This document shows positions 11,517 to 20,686 of a stretch of DNA of 64,000 bases, piece by piece. The stretch is from Gammaproteobacteria bacterium (GTDB taxonomy: Bacteria; Pseudomonadota; Gammaproteobacteria; Steroidobacterales; Steroidobacteraceae), in assembly GCA_947469285.1 (NCBI GenBank), contig CANIOW010000018.1:1-64000 (forward strand). Direction: 5' to 3'. The notes under the pieces are model-generated. The model worked only from the letters and a program-made list of their open reading frames with translations. It ran no database searches and was not told the origin of the DNA. The stretch's first letter is position 1. Each line of letters starts with the position of its first letter. The translations under genes were made by a program, and so were the position numbers.

Positions 11517-11907
11517 CCACGGTCAAGGGATCGTCCTGGTGTCGGCGTGCGTCATCAGCCATCGCCGTCTTGATCAGTGCGTTCAAGGCCATGCCCTGCT
11601 CCAAAGCAGTATCCACCTTGAAGTGCAGTTGCGGGGTGTGGCGAATGGTCAGTTGCTTGGTCAGTAGGCTGCGCAGGTAACCAGAAGCCGCCGCCAGACC
11701 TTCTGCCACCGGGGCAGAGTCCTTACCCATACCAAAAGGCAGAAAATAGACGGTAGCGTGGGAGGCATCCGCTGACACCTCCACCGCCGTCAACGTCACG
11801 GCACCCACCCGCGGGTCTTTCACTTCCCGCCGCACCAAGTCTGCGAGGAGCCGCAATAATTGCTCCTCAAGACGTCGGTTACGGTGGGAAGTGCGCCGTT
11901 GTGGCAT
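11482..11907 (-). CDS. rbfA: 30S ribosome-binding factor RbfA
   Basis: 141 residues. RbfA is a KH-fold factor needed for 16S 5'-end maturation and cold adaptation. Recognised by EEQLLRLLADLVRREVKDPRV, the AVEVSADASHATVYF segment and LTKQLTIRHTPQLHFKVD. Its ATG overlaps the infB stop as TGATG (1 base), which implies translational coupling; its 3' end overlaps truB. Confidence 0.95.
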   Translation of the reverse strand: MPQRRTSHRNRRLEEQLLRLLADLVRREVKDPRVGAVTLTAVEVSADASHATVYFLPFGMGKDSAPVAEGLAAASGYLRSLLTKQLTIRHTPQLHFKVDTALEQGMALNALIKTAMADDARRHQDDPLTVDAPGNDVSAAD

Positions 11908-14450
11908 CAGAGCTTGCGCTCGATCGTGATGCGTTCAAAGCACTCGATCTGGTCGCCCGCACGAACGTCGTTGTAGTCCTTCACTGCGATGCCGCACTCG
12001 GTGCCGTTCCGCACCTCGTTAACGTCGTCCTTGAAGCGGCGCAGGCTTTCCAGCGCACCTTCGAAGATCACCACATTTTCACGCAGCACGCGGATGGGGT
12101 TGTTGCGGCGCAGATAGCCGTCAATCACCACGCTACCGGCCACCTGACCAAACTTGCTGGAGCGGAACACCTCGCGCACCTGCGCTAGGCCCACAATCTG
12201 CTCCTTGATCTCTGGCGACAACATGCCGGTCATAGCGGCGCGCAGGTCGTCGATGGCTTCGTAGATGATCGAGTAGTAGCGGACGTCCACGCCCTCGTTC
12301 TTGATCGCACTCCGTGCTGCGGCATCTGCACGCACGTTGAAGGCCACCACGCGAGCATTGGAAGCTGCTGCCAGCATCACATCCGATTCCGTCAGGCCGC
12401 CCACTCCGGTGGAAATGACCTTGACCATGACCTCGTCGGTACCAAGCTTCGTGAGCGCATCGCGCAGCGCTTCTGCCGAACCGGCCACATCCGCCTTGAT
12501 GAGCACCTGGACCTGGCTGGCCTTGCCCTCTTCCATTTGCTGGAAGACATCGCCGCCACGTTTGGCTTCGCGAGCGAGCTTGACGTCACGGAATTTACCC
12601 TGACGATACAAGGCCACTTCGCGAGCTTTGCGCTCGCTTTCCACGGCCAGTAGGTCGTCGCCAGCGTTCGGCACACCCGACAAACCCAGCACTTGCACAG
12701 GAATGGACGGACCGGCCGACTGCACGGACTTGCCATTCTCGTCAAACAAGGCACGGACGCGACCGAACTCCTGCCCCGCCAGCACCGAGTCGCCCACCTT
12801 CAGGGTGCCACGCTTGACGAGCACGGTCGCCACCGGGCCACGGCCCTTCTCGACACTGGATTCAAGCACCACGCCCGAAGCGAGCCCGCCGAGTGGAGCG
12901 ATCAATTCAAGAACTTCAGACTGCAGCAGGATGGTTTCCAGCAACTGGTCGATGCCGGTACCTACCTTGGCTGACACGTTAACAAACATGTTGGTACCGC
13001 CCCAAGCTTCAGGAATCACTTCGTACTGAGTGAGTTCCTGCTTGACCTTTTCCGGGTCTGCTTCGGGCTTGTCTACCTTGTTGACTGCCACGATGATGGG
13101 CACGCCAGCCGCCTTGGCATGCTGGATGGCCTCGATGGTCTGCGGCATGACGCCGTCATCCGCCGCCACGACGAGTACCACCACGTCTGTGGCCTGCGCA
13201 CCGCGGGCACGCATGCTGGTGAATGCCGCATGTCCCGGCGTATCGATAAAGGTGATGATGCCGCGCGGGGTTTCCACGTGGTAAGCACCGATATGCTGGG
13301 TGATGCCGCCGGCTTCACCCGCTGCCACCTTGGCCGTACGGATATAGTCCAGCAGCGATGTTTTTCCATGGTCGACGTGACCCATGATGGTGACGACCGG
13401 CGGTCGCGCAACAGCGTCCGCACCAGAGCCCGCAGCTCCCTGCAGGTCCGACTCCGCCTGGTTCTCTTTAAGGAGCTTCGGCGTATGGCCCAGATCTTCA
13501 ATCACCAACACTGCCGTATCTTGGTCGATAGGCTGATTAATGGTCGCCATCACGCCCATGTTCATCATGGCCTTGATGACTTCACTGCCCTTCATCGACA
13601 TTTTCTGGGCTAATTCAGCGACGGTAATGGTCTCTCCGACGGCCACTTCGCGCTTGATCGGCGCAGTGGGCATCTCGAAGCCATGGGGCACGGTACTGCC
13701 ACGCTGCTGCGCGCCGCGCCGATCTTGGCGCATCGGCTTACGCTGCTTTTTGTAGCGCGCACTGACGTCCGTCGCTACATGCAATTCCTGCCGGCCATAC
13801 CGGGTCGGCGCGGTGGCTGCTGCCGGCGCCGGCGTAGTCGCGCGTGGATCCACCGAGGGTGGTTTGGCGGCACCACGATTGCGCCGCTCACGGTCCGCTT
13901 CCTCGCGGGCACGCTGCTCTTCAAGGCGACGCGCGTTAGACTCTTCCATTGCACGACGCTGCTCAGTTTCCTGAACGCGACGTTGCGCTTCCTCTTCGGC
14001 CCGGCGAGTGTTGGCCTCCTCAGTGGCGCGACGATGCTCAGCTTCCTGCGCTGCGCGGGCCAACTGCGCCGCAGCCTCTTCCTCAACCCGCTGGCGATCG
14101 AGTTCTTCCTGAGCCTTGCGTGAGGCGTCGTCATCGCCGGTTTCACGCTTGATATAAGTCTTCTTGGCCCGCACCTCAATATTGACAGTGCGCGCCTTCC
14201 CCAGCGCCGAACCCACTTTGATTTCACTCTGCACCTTGCGGTTCAGAATAATTTTGCTCGGTGCCTTGGGAGCATCCGCTCCCTTGCCATGCGTACGCCG
14301 CAGGAACCCGAGCAACTCCATCTTGGCGTCGTCGCTAATGGTCGATGTCGGTCCTTCCACGCGAATACCCGCCTCAGCGAGCTGCGTGAGGAGCTTGTCT
14401 ACCGGGACCTTCAGGACCTCGGCGAATTGTGTGACCGTGACGTCAGCCAT
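11907..14450 (-). CDS. infB: Translation initiation factor IF-2
   Basis: 847 residues. IF-2 is the GTPase that delivers fMet-tRNA to the 30S subunit. The N-terminus [20 protein letters not shown] is the IF2_N module; residues ~110-200 are a highly charged Arg/Glu/Ala coiled stretch (repeats of [10 protein letters not shown] type); a second IF2_N module follows near residue 270. The G domain has GHVDHGKTS (near 355), DTPGHAAF and NKVDKP, followed by domains II-IV. The gene sits 18 bases after nusA and is coupled to rbfA. Multiple internal starts are used in E. coli; none is assigned here. Confidence 0.98.
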   Translation of the reverse strand: MADVTVTQFAEVLKVPVDKLLTQLAEAGIRVEGPTSTISDDAKMELLGFLRRTHGKGADAPKAPSKIILNRKVQSEIKVGSALGKARTVNIEVRAKKTYIKRETGDDDASRKAQEELDRQRVEEEAAAQLARAAQEAEHRRATEEANTRRAEEEAQRRVQETEQRRAMEESNARRLEEQRAREEADRERRNRGAAKPPSVDPRATTPAPAAATAPTRYGRQELHVATDVSARYKKQRKPMRQDRRGAQQRGSTVPHGFEMPTAPIKREVAVGETITVAELAQKMSMKGSEVIKAMMNMGVMATINQPIDQDTAVLVIEDLGHTPKLLKENQAESDLQGAAGSGADAVARPPVVTIMGHVDHGKTSLLDYIRTAKVAAGEAGGITQHIGAYHVETPRGIITFIDTPGHAAFTSMRARGAQATDVVVLVVAADDGVMPQTIEAIQHAKAAGVPIIVAVNKVDKPEADPEKVKQELTQYEVIPEAWGGTNMFVNVSAKVGTGIDQLLETILLQSEVLELIAPLGGLASGVVLESSVEKGRGPVATVLVKRGTLKVGDSVLAGQEFGRVRALFDENGKSVQSAGPSIPVQVLGLSGVPNAGDDLLAVESERKAREVALYRQGKFRDVKLAREAKRGGDVFQQMEEGKASQVQVLIKADVAGSAEALRDALTKLGTDEVMVKVISTGVGGLTESDVMLAAASNARVVAFNVRADAAARSAIKNEGVDVRYYSIIYEAIDDLRAAMTGMLSPEIKEQIVGLAQVREVFRSSKFGQVAGSVVIDGYLRRNNPIRVLRENVVIFEGALESLRRFKDDVNEVRNGTECGIAVKDYNDVRAGDQIECFERITIERKL

Positions 14451-14468
14451 GCGTTACTACCCCTCCGC

Positions 14469-15980
14469 TCACTGCGCCTGGTCCTGGAACCAGATAGCGC
14501 GTGCGGCCATAATCAGCCGACCCGCGGCTTCGGAATCCAGACCCTCGATATCGGCGAGGTCCTCAGTAGACTGCTCAGCAAGGTCTTCGCGGGTCCGCAC
14601 GCCTTTAGCAGCGAGCTTCAACGCCAGATCCTCATCCATGCCTTCCACGTCGTAAAGGTCAGCGGCGGGGCTCTCAGAGCCCTCTTCGCTGGCAATAGCC
14701 TGTGTCAGCAGAACATCGCGGGCGCGGTTACGCAGCTCCTTGACGATCTCCTCATCGAACTCGCTGATCGACAGCAGTTCGCTGGCCGGCACATAGGCCA
14801 CCTCTTCGATGGACGACAAGCCTTCTTGCACCAGAATCATGGCGACGTCCTCGTCCACGTCCAGCTGTTTCATGAACAGCTCCTTCAGCGAACGGGTTTC
14901 ACCCTCGCTCTTCTCCTCCGCCTGGGCCTCGCTCATGATATTGAGACGCCACCCGGTGAGCTCCGATGCGAGACGGATGTTCTGACCACCACGACCGATA
15001 GCCTGCGACAACTTCTCTTCGGCTACCGCGATATCCATGCTGTGTGAATCTTCATCCACCACGATAGAGGTCACTTCTGCCGGCTGCATCGCATTGATCA
15101 CGAACTGCGCCGGGTTTTCGTCGAAGGGAATGATATCGACACGCTCGCCGCCGATTTCATTCGACACCGCCTGCACGCGCGAACCGCGCATGCCGACACA
15201 GGCGCCGACCGGATCGATGCGATTGTCGTTGGTACGAACGGCAATCTTGGCGCGTGCGCCAGGGTCACGGGCAGCGGCCAGGATCTGGATAAGCCCCTGG
15301 CCTACTTCCGGCACCTCTAGCTCGAACAGCTTGATGAGGAACTCCGGCGCAGTGCGCGACAGGAAGATCTGCGGACCACGAATCTCCGAGCGCACTTCAC
15401 GCAGATAGGCCTTCACCCGGTCCTGCGTCCGCAGGGGTTCGCGCGGAATGAGGTTTTCGCGAGCGATAAAGCCTTCAGCATTTCCACCGAGGTCAACGAA
15501 CACGCCGTTACGATCAACGCGTTTGACGATGCCGCTGATCATGGTGCCCACACGCTCTTGGAAGGCGTCCACTACCTGCGAACGCTCCGCCTCACGTACT
15601 TTCTGCACGATGACCTGCTTGGCGGTCATGGCGTCGATACGACCAAATGTGCCGGGCGGCAGAATTTCCTCGACGTACCCGCCGACGACCGCCTTCGGGT
15701 CCATGTCGAGCGCGTCGTCAAGACGTACTTCGCGCGACGGAAACTCCAGTTCGCGGGAGTCGTCTGCGAACACTTTCCAGCGACGGAAAGCGTCGAATTC
15801 ACCGGACTTGCGGTGAATAGCCACACGCACCTCGGTCTCTTCCTCGCCGATGCGCTTACGCGCTGCGGACGCAAGAGCGGCCTCGAGGGCGCAGAAGATC
15901 ACTTCCTTGTCGATGCTCTTCTCATTCGCCACGCTCTCTACAGCGTCGACGATTTCCTTGAGGTTGATCTTGTTGGACAT
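14469..15980 (-). CDS. nusA: Transcription termination/antitermination protein NusA
   Basis: 503 residues, the gammaproteobacterial size. NusA binds RNA polymerase and RNA to govern pausing, termination and rRNA antitermination. Visible: N-terminal domain from MSNKINLKEIVDAVESVANEK, S1 domain (GIVKRVDRNGVFVDLGGNAE), KH domains (VGACVGMRGSRVQAVSNE and AIGRGGQNIRLASELTGW), and two C-terminal acidic repeats ending EDLADIEGLDSEAAGRLIMA. The start at 15980 begins the conserved sequence; an upstream extension to 16106 would overlap rimP and has no similarity. Confidence 0.97.
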   Translation of the reverse strand: MSNKINLKEIVDAVESVANEKSIDKEVIFCALEAALASAARKRIGEEETEVRVAIHRKSGEFDAFRRWKVFADDSRELEFPSREVRLDDALDMDPKAVVGGYVEEILPPGTFGRIDAMTAKQVIVQKVREAERSQVVDAFQERVGTMISGIVKRVDRNGVFVDLGGNAEGFIARENLIPREPLRTQDRVKAYLREVRSEIRGPQIFLSRTAPEFLIKLFELEVPEVGQGLIQILAAARDPGARAKIAVRTNDNRIDPVGACVGMRGSRVQAVSNEIGGERVDIIPFDENPAQFVINAMQPAEVTSIVVDEDSHSMDIAVAEEKLSQAIGRGGQNIRLASELTGWRLNIMSEAQAEEKSEGETRSLKELFMKQLDVDEDVAMILVQEGLSSIEEVAYVPASELLSISEFDEEIVKELRNRARDVLLTQAIASEEGSESPAADLYDVEGMDEDLALKLAAKGVRTREDLAEQSTEDLADIEGLDSEAAGRLIMAARAIWFQDQAQ

Positions 15981-16005
15981 ACCGATGCTCCGCCCGATCC
16001 TCGAA

Positions 16006-16524
16006 TTACCAAACGGGCACCACGCGCGCACGCGCAATGCCGGCCAGAGGCAGCCGCCAAGGCTGCCCATCCACATCCACCACCACTTCACCGTTTTCCA
16101 CAGCAAGCAGTGTTCCGGTGAACCGGCGGCGCTCCTCCAGCGGGAGCGTCAGTTCCACCTTCACTCTCTGCCCTACGTGGGCGGCAAAATGCGCCGCCGT
16201 CCGTAAGGGGCGATCAAAACCCGGCGAGGACACCTCGAGATGGTAGGCCACCGGAATGGGGTCCTCCACATCGAGCCATTCGCTCAGCGCACGGCTGACC
16301 GCTGCACAGTCTTCCACAGTGATGCCGCCCTGGGCGGCGATCGCCCCTTCAGCACCATCACTGTCAGGCACCGCAAGGTTGGGCGCGCCAGGGAGCCGAT
16401 CGATATAGACGCGCAGCGCGGCCTCTTGGCCAGTGCCCACCATCTCGACCTCCACCAACTCGTAGCCCGCGGCCTGAACCACCGGCTCCATCGCCGAGAA
16501 GAGTCCCTGCCTCAGCTGCGCCAT
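16006..16524 (-). CDS. rimP: Ribosome maturation factor RimP
   Basis: 172 residues. RimP assists 30S assembly and is the usual first gene of the nusA operon. The conserved pieces are GYELVEVEMVGTGQEAALRVYID, the ITVEDCAAVSRALSEWLDVED motif, and YHLEVSSPGFDRPLRT. Between the first two blocks is an insert of about 20 residues rich in Ala/Gly/Pro, which is not usual. The ATG follows an AAGGAA ribosome site. Confidence 0.95.
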   Translation of the reverse strand: MAQLRQGLFSAMEPVVQAAGYELVEVEMVGTGQEAALRVYIDRLPGAPNLAVPDSDGAEGAIAAQGGITVEDCAAVSRALSEWLDVEDPIPVAYHLEVSSPGFDRPLRTAAHFAAHVGQRVKVELTLPLEERRRFTGTLLAVENGEVVVDVDGQPWRLPLAGIARARVVPVW

Positions 16525-16540
16525 CCCGTTACGTTCCTTC

Positions 16541-16570
16541 CAAAAAGCAAAACGGCCCGCATGGGGCCGT
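16541..16570 (-). terminator. Intrinsic terminator upstream of rimP
   Basis: 7-bp stem ACGGCCC/GGGCCGT (16564-16570 with 16552-16558) with a 5-base loop, then TTTTGCTTTTT on the minus strand. It lies 28 bases before the rimP start and downstream of the SDR gene, so it can end the SDR transcript or act as an attenuator in the rimP-nusA leader. A second stem CCGACC/GGTCGG lies at about 16616-16634. No tRNA-Met (metY) gene is present in this gap. Confidence 0.7.
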
Positions 16571-16650
16571 CAACCGGTCATTCGCTGACGCCGCCAGAAT
16601 CCCTGACTGCCCCACGCCGACCCTGCCAAGGTCGGTTCAACTATTGAAGT

Positions 16651-17472
16651 CTACTCTTTTTTTGTGGTTTCAGGCAATCGCGCCGCGGCTGCGGCCTTAA
16701 TAGAGGCATTAATGTCTGCCGGCTGGGGGTTACGCCGCAGCATCAGCCCGCCATTGATCTGTAACACCTCGCCAGTCATGAAACATTCGTCGCTAGCGAC
16801 CCACAACGCGGCATCGGCAATGTCTTTGGGGGTGCCGATACGCCCGAGTGGATACTCCTTAACGAACGCCTCCTCCAGCCCAGGCACGCCGACGTCTTTT
16901 TCGGTCATCGGCGTGGAGGTCAGCCCCGGGGCGATGGAATTAATACGCACGCCCTTGCCGCCAAATTCATTCGCAAAGCAACGCATCATCGCATCGCCCG
17001 CGGCCTTGGTAGCGATGTACGCCGCGTGATGCTGCAGCACCCGATAGACGGACGCTGAGGTAAACATAATGATGGACCCGCCGCCGCCTTTGGCGACCGC
17101 CGGCACAAACGTCTGCAAGAAGAAATACGGCCCCTTGAACTGCAGCGCCGTGATTCGGTCCAGCTGCTCCTCGGTGGTGTCGAGCACTTTGCCCATCAGG
17201 CCCCACCCGGCGGCATTCACGGCAACGTCCACGCGTCCGTATTCCTCGAGGGTCCGCGCGGCCAGAGCGGCCACGTCAGCCTTAGAGGTAATGTCGCAGG
17301 TCACTGCCAGCCCGCCAATTTCTGCTGCCAGCGTTGCCAGCGGCTCGGGCTTGCGGCCCGCCACCACCACCCGCGCACCCTCGGCAGCAAACCGCCGCGC
17401 GATCACCTGCCCGATATTGCCGGTGCTGGCGGCGCCAAGCACCACCGCCACTTTACCTGTCAATCGACCCAT
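16651..17472 (-). CDS. Short-chain dehydrogenase/reductase (SDR) family oxidoreductase
   Basis: 273 residues. The NAD(P)-binding Gly-rich segment is VVLGAASTGNIGQVIARRF near the N-terminus, the NAG-type motif VNAAGWGLMG is at mid-protein, and catalysis should use the Ser of FTSASVYRV and the YIATK (YxxxK) motif. The C-terminus is a 25-residue tail after the usual end (QINGGLMLRR). Start at 17472 rather than 17493 because AAGGAG lies 6 bases upstream of it. It follows the VOC gene by 21 bases, so the two are likely co-transcribed and may belong with the neighbouring catabolic cluster. The substrate cannot be read from sequence. Confidence 0.85.
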   Translation of the reverse strand: MGRLTGKVAVVLGAASTGNIGQVIARRFAAEGARVVVAGRKPEPLATLAAEIGGLAVTCDITSKADVAALAARTLEEYGRVDVAVNAAGWGLMGKVLDTTEEQLDRITALQFKGPYFFLQTFVPAVAKGGGGSIIMFTSASVYRVLQHHAAYIATKAAGDAMMRCFANEFGGKGVRINSIAPGLTSTPMTEKDVGVPGLEEAFVKEYPLGRIGTPKDIADAALWVASDECFMTGEVLQINGGLMLRRNPQPADINASIKAAAAARLPETTKKE

Positions 17473-17493
17473 GCTGCACTCCTTAAAACCCAT

Positions 17494-18021
17494 TTACAGC
17501 CGGCGCACCGGCCGACTTCCATCCCACCCCACAGCGGCGGACTTGACGTAAGCGTAGAACTTGGCGAGCGCCCGAACCGACGGGTACAGCTCAAGGTAAT
17601 GACCCAGCCAAGGGCGGGTATCCACCATGGCGAAATCGACGCCCGTGGTGGTCGTGGCGCGCATGGCGACTACTGCGCCGCGCTGCTCCCAAACCGCCAG
17701 CGCGGCCTCCAAATCTGTTTCAAAACAAGCCACATGATGCACGCCCGTCGCGTCAGGGGCGAAGGCTTCATTGAGCACGCTGGGCGCATCTCCGTGGCCG
17801 TGGATCAACTCCACCATCATCTCGCCCGCCTGACCATAGGCCGAAGTATGGTCAAACACCGCCGGCTGCCCGCGGTAAAGGCAGCTCGCGAGCGGGATGT
17901 GCTCCATCAGGAAAAACGGGCCCCAGCCAAACCGCTGGGCCAGATCGATGGCAGCGCGCTCGGGGTCGGGCACGTGATAGGCAATCTGGACTGGCGCACG
18001 CAAGGCGAAAGGAGCGTTCAT
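17494..18021 (-). CDS. VOC-fold (glyoxalase/methylmalonyl-CoA epimerase-like) protein
   Basis: 175 residues. Begins with a beta-alpha-beta unit VQIAYHVPDPERAAIDLAQRFGWG and has a second matching module starting GVHHVACFETDLEAALAVWE; His17 of the first and the HHVA histidine of the second are in the positions used as metal ligands in the VOC fold, with a Glu in the HYLELYP segment. This resembles the Glyoxalase_4 group, which includes lyases, epimerases and dioxygenase-like enzymes. First gene of the VOC-SDR pair, divergent from the TonB receptor. Exact reaction unknown. Confidence 0.75.
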   Translation of the reverse strand: MNAPFALRAPVQIAYHVPDPERAAIDLAQRFGWGPFFLMEHIPLASCLYRGQPAVFDHTSAYGQAGEMMVELIHGHGDAPSVLNEAFAPDATGVHHVACFETDLEAALAVWEQRGAVVAMRATTTTGVDFAMVDTRPWLGHYLELYPSVRALAKFYAYVKSAAVGWDGSRPVRRL

Positions 18022-18054
18022 GCCCCTATCCTACGGGAGGCTGCCGCAAAAAAG

Positions 18055-18072
18055 AAACAGTACTGACTGTTT
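18055..18072. promoter_or_regulatory. Perfect palindrome upstream of the VOC-SDR pair
   Basis: AAACAGT-ACTG-ACTGTTT, a perfect 7-bp inverted repeat with a 4-base spacer, 34 bases before the VOC start in the divergent intergenic region. Size and symmetry suit a TetR-type operator, but on the minus strand it is also followed by CTTTTTT and could act as a weak terminator. The role is inferred. Confidence 0.45.
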
Positions 18073-18255
18073 TTACAAACGAGCCTATTACAGACATCCT
18101 CACAAGCCTCAAGAAGACCACTAAGTGTAGGCATACTAATCAATTAAAAAAGGAATGCTCAAATTAAAAATTAATTTAAAAAGCTTATAAAAGAACAAGT
18201 TGTATTGAGTATTTCATCAACAAGGAGATTCATTTTGGCGGTATTTATGCGTTAC

Positions 18256-18284
18256 TTGAATTTTAATTGAGTAACACTTATCAT
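18256..18284 (+). promoter_or_regulatory. Sigma-70 promoter for the TonB-dependent receptor
   Basis: -35 TTGAAT (18256-18261), 17-base spacer, -10 TATCAT (18279-18284), within an AT-rich stretch (18100-18290) that contrasts with the GC-rich surroundings. It predicts a transcript start near 18291 and a leader of about 75 bases. Confidence 0.6.
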
Positions 18285-18309
18285 CGCTGCTGGAATCGCT
18301 ATGGCCCAT

Positions 18310-18334
18310 GAACCTGACCGTTAACGTCGGGTTC
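18310..18334 (+). promoter_or_regulatory. Inverted repeat/hairpin in the receptor leader
   Basis: GAACCTGAC and GTCGGGTTC (9 bp, one G-U pair) around CGTTAAC, 32 bases before the receptor ATG and downstream of the predicted promoter. It has no T-tract, so it is not a standard terminator; it may be an operator (for example for the TetR gene at 27707) or a leader structure. Confidence 0.4.
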
Positions 18335-18366
18335 TTACCTCGAACATTTCTTAGGGGACTCACCAG

Positions 18367-20580
18367 ATGAACAACATCATGAAATCTCGCGTCCGGACCG
18401 CCGTACGTTTAGCTCTCGTCACTGCCACCATTTCGCAAGCAACGCCTGTCTTCGCCGCAGATACGAGCGACCAAAGCCTAGAAGAAGTCGTGGTCACGGC
18501 TCAGCGCCGTACAGAGTCGATACAGCAAGTTCCTCTGGCGATCACCGTCGCGACCACTGCGGAACTGGAACGCGCAGGCATCAACGACATACGGGATCTC
18601 GGCAATCTCGTGCCCGGCCTCAACTTCTCTACCCAGGGCCCATTCGCTTCCGCCACGATTCGCGGCGTGCAGTCCATGATCCACCAGTCCGGCGCGGATA
18701 TGCCGGTGGCTATCTATGTCGATGGCGTCTACCAGAACAACCACACCACCAGCATTATGGAACTGGCAGATATTTCTCAGGTTGAGGTGCTAAAGGGACC
18801 GCAAGGAACCCTGTTCGGCCGCAATGCTACCGGCGGCGCCATCATCGTCCATACCTTGGATCCCCAATTTGAATCCCAGGGGAAGATTGCTGCCGAATAT
18901 GGCCAGTTCAACGGCAGCGACCAGAAATCCGGCGACGTCGTCCTTAAGGGTTTCTTCACTGCACCACTGATCGCCGACAAGCTAGCCTTCAGTGTCTCGG
19001 GCTACCGCCGCGATCTGGCAGGTTTCACCACCAATGATAATGATGGCGGGCGCAGTGGTGGCATCGAAAGTTACGCTGCCCGCGCCAAACTTCTGTTCCA
19101 ACCGGTAGACAGCGCGAAATTCCTCCTAACTTTTACCAAGAGCAATACCGACGATCTGTATTCTGGTGGTACAACAGCACGCAATGGCGTCAGCGTCACC
19201 TCCGCGTACCCGGACGGCCTGTATTCAAACCAGCCCTGGCATGTGGCCAGCAACCTGTATCGCGGCTCCAGCCCCATTTACTCCAGTGTCGAGTCCATTG
19301 CCCTTAAAGCCGAGATCACCTTCAAGCTCGGCACGCTCACCTCGGTGACTGCACATACGGACAATACCTCGCGCTACGAAGTGGATCTGGACACTGGCAA
19401 CTCGGCGGCCTGTAAGGCCACCTTTGCCTGCCTCGACTTCCTAGAGAACTCACCCAACAAGAACTTCCAGCAAGAGTTCGTGTTCACCTCCGAGAAATTC
19501 GGCAAGGTCAGCGTGCTGGCCGGTGCAACCTATTTCAGCAACAACGCCATCTACGATGCCGTGGTTCAGCCCGCGTTAGCTCCCGACGGGCAAATCCTGC
19601 GTCCCGAAACCTCGACGATTAGCTTTACCAGCTTGTCGGCCGTCAAGAGCCGGGCTTGGGGCATGTTTGGTGAAGTGAACTACGACTTCACTGACCGTCT
19701 GCATGGCATCTTCGGTGTTCGCTACAGCAAGGAGCGCACTTGGGGCGAGGGCAGCGCTGTCCCACGCTTCCCAACCACAGGGGACGAGAACAATTCGGCC
19801 GTTACTCCTCGTCTATCGATGATCTACAACCTTGCAGACTCCACCAACGTGTACTTCACGTTCCAAAAGGGATTCAAGACGGCTGTTATCCCAGGCTTCG
19901 AGCAGAGCAACAATGTTGCGCATCCAGAATCCATCAAGAGCTATGAAGTGGGCATGAAAACCAGCGGCGAAAACTATCGCGTTAGTGCCGCGGCATTCGT
20001 CTACGACTACCGCAATCAGCAGGCCCAGTTCTGGAATGGTACGGCGTCCGTTCTCGGCAACTCCGAAAAAACCAAGATGGCGGGCGGTGAAGTGGAAGGC
20101 ACCTACCGTTTCGATGGTGGGTTGACGCTTCAGGGCGGGCTCTCCTGGCTACCGAAGTCGAGCTACGGACGGTTTGAGGGTCTGGCATATTTCCTACCGA
20201 TGACAGCCGGTGGAATGACCGGAGAAGTGATCGACCTAACGGGCCACCGCACGATTAAGTCGCCAAAAACCACGGCAAACTTGACGCTGGCCTATACCGC
20301 CGAGACGGCGATCGGCGAGATATCCCCCAGCGTTAGCGTTTTCCATACGAGCGGTTACTGGTTCGATGTGGCGCAACGAGTTACGCAGGGTGCCTACACC
20401 ACCATCGCTGCGCAAGCAACATTCAAGCCCGCGAGCTCCACGGGCTTGGAATTGGCCGTGTTCGCACGTAATCTCACCAACGAGAAGTTCTTTACCAGCT
20501 CTTTGCTTGGACCCACGGCAGACGCTCCGGTCTACTCGGCGCCCCGCTCCATCGGAATCTCGGCTAGCTATAGCTTCTGA
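18367..20580 (+). CDS. TonB-dependent outer-membrane receptor
   Basis: 737 residues. Signal peptide to about residue 31 (cleavage near PVFAA/DTSDQ), TonB-box-like EEVVVTAQRR near residue 40, plug domain with VYVDGVYQNN and EVLKGPQGTLFGRNATGGAI, then a beta barrel ending in the outer-membrane signal SIGISASYSF. It belongs to the VVVTAQRR group common in Sphingomonas- and Xanthomonas-type degraders, which import hydrophobic or complex carbon compounds as well as iron chelates. A clear ribosome site AGGGG precedes the start. Placement before a CoA-ligase/alcohol dehydrogenase operon suggests import of that pathway's substrate (inference). Confidence 0.93.
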   Translation: MNNIMKSRVRTAVRLALVTATISQATPVFAADTSDQSLEEVVVTAQRRTESIQQVPLAITVATTAELERAGINDIRDLGNLVPGLNFSTQGPFASATIRGVQSMIHQSGADMPVAIYVDGVYQNNHTTSIMELADISQVEVLKGPQGTLFGRNATGGAIIVHTLDPQFESQGKIAAEYGQFNGSDQKSGDVVLKGFFTAPLIADKLAFSVSGYRRDLAGFTTNDNDGGRSGGIESYAARAKLLFQPVDSAKFLLTFTKSNTDDLYSGGTTARNGVSVTSAYPDGLYSNQPWHVASNLYRGSSPIYSSVESIALKAEITFKLGTLTSVTAHTDNTSRYEVDLDTGNSAACKATFACLDFLENSPNKNFQQEFVFTSEKFGKVSVLAGATYFSNNAIYDAVVQPALAPDGQILRPETSTISFTSLSAVKSRAWGMFGEVNYDFTDRLHGIFGVRYSKERTWGEGSAVPRFPTTGDENNSAVTPRLSMIYNLADSTNVYFTFQKGFKTAVIPGFEQSNNVAHPESIKSYEVGMKTSGENYRVSAAAFVYDYRNQQAQFWNGTASVLGNSEKTKMAGGEVEGTYRFDGGLTLQGGLSWLPKSSYGRFEGLAYFLPMTAGGMTGEVIDLTGHRTIKSPKTTANLTLAYTAETAIGEISPSVSVFHTSGYWFDVAQRVTQGAYTTIAAQATFKPASSTGLELAVFARNLTNEKFFTSSLLGPTADAPVYSAPRSIGISASYSF

Positions 20581-20589
20581 TTGGCGCAT

Positions 20590-20627
20590 CTGGCAGGTGT
20601 GTCGCCCTTTGGCGGCACGCCTGCCAG
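20590..20627 (+). terminator. Long stem-loop after the TonB receptor
   Basis: 17-bp stem with two G-U pairs (20590-20606 with 20611-20627) and a CTTT loop, 10 bases after the receptor stop. No T-tract follows, so it may slow transcription or protect the receptor mRNA from 3' exonucleases rather than end all transcription into the downstream operon. Confidence 0.55.
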
Positions 20628-20686
20628 ACACTATCAGTAACGAATTTTCGAGCAGGACTTAATAGCCAAGAACCACAGGGATAGAC

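Noticed and set aside
16573-16650. Possible tRNA gene before rimP.
   Set aside because: No cloverleaf: there is a stem CCGACC/GGTCGG but no acceptor, T-arm or anticodon pattern.
18235-18270. Possible 11-codon TTG leader peptide preceded by AAGGAG upstream of the TonB receptor.
   Set aside because: It overlaps the predicted -35 region, so it would not be in the receptor transcript from that promoter.
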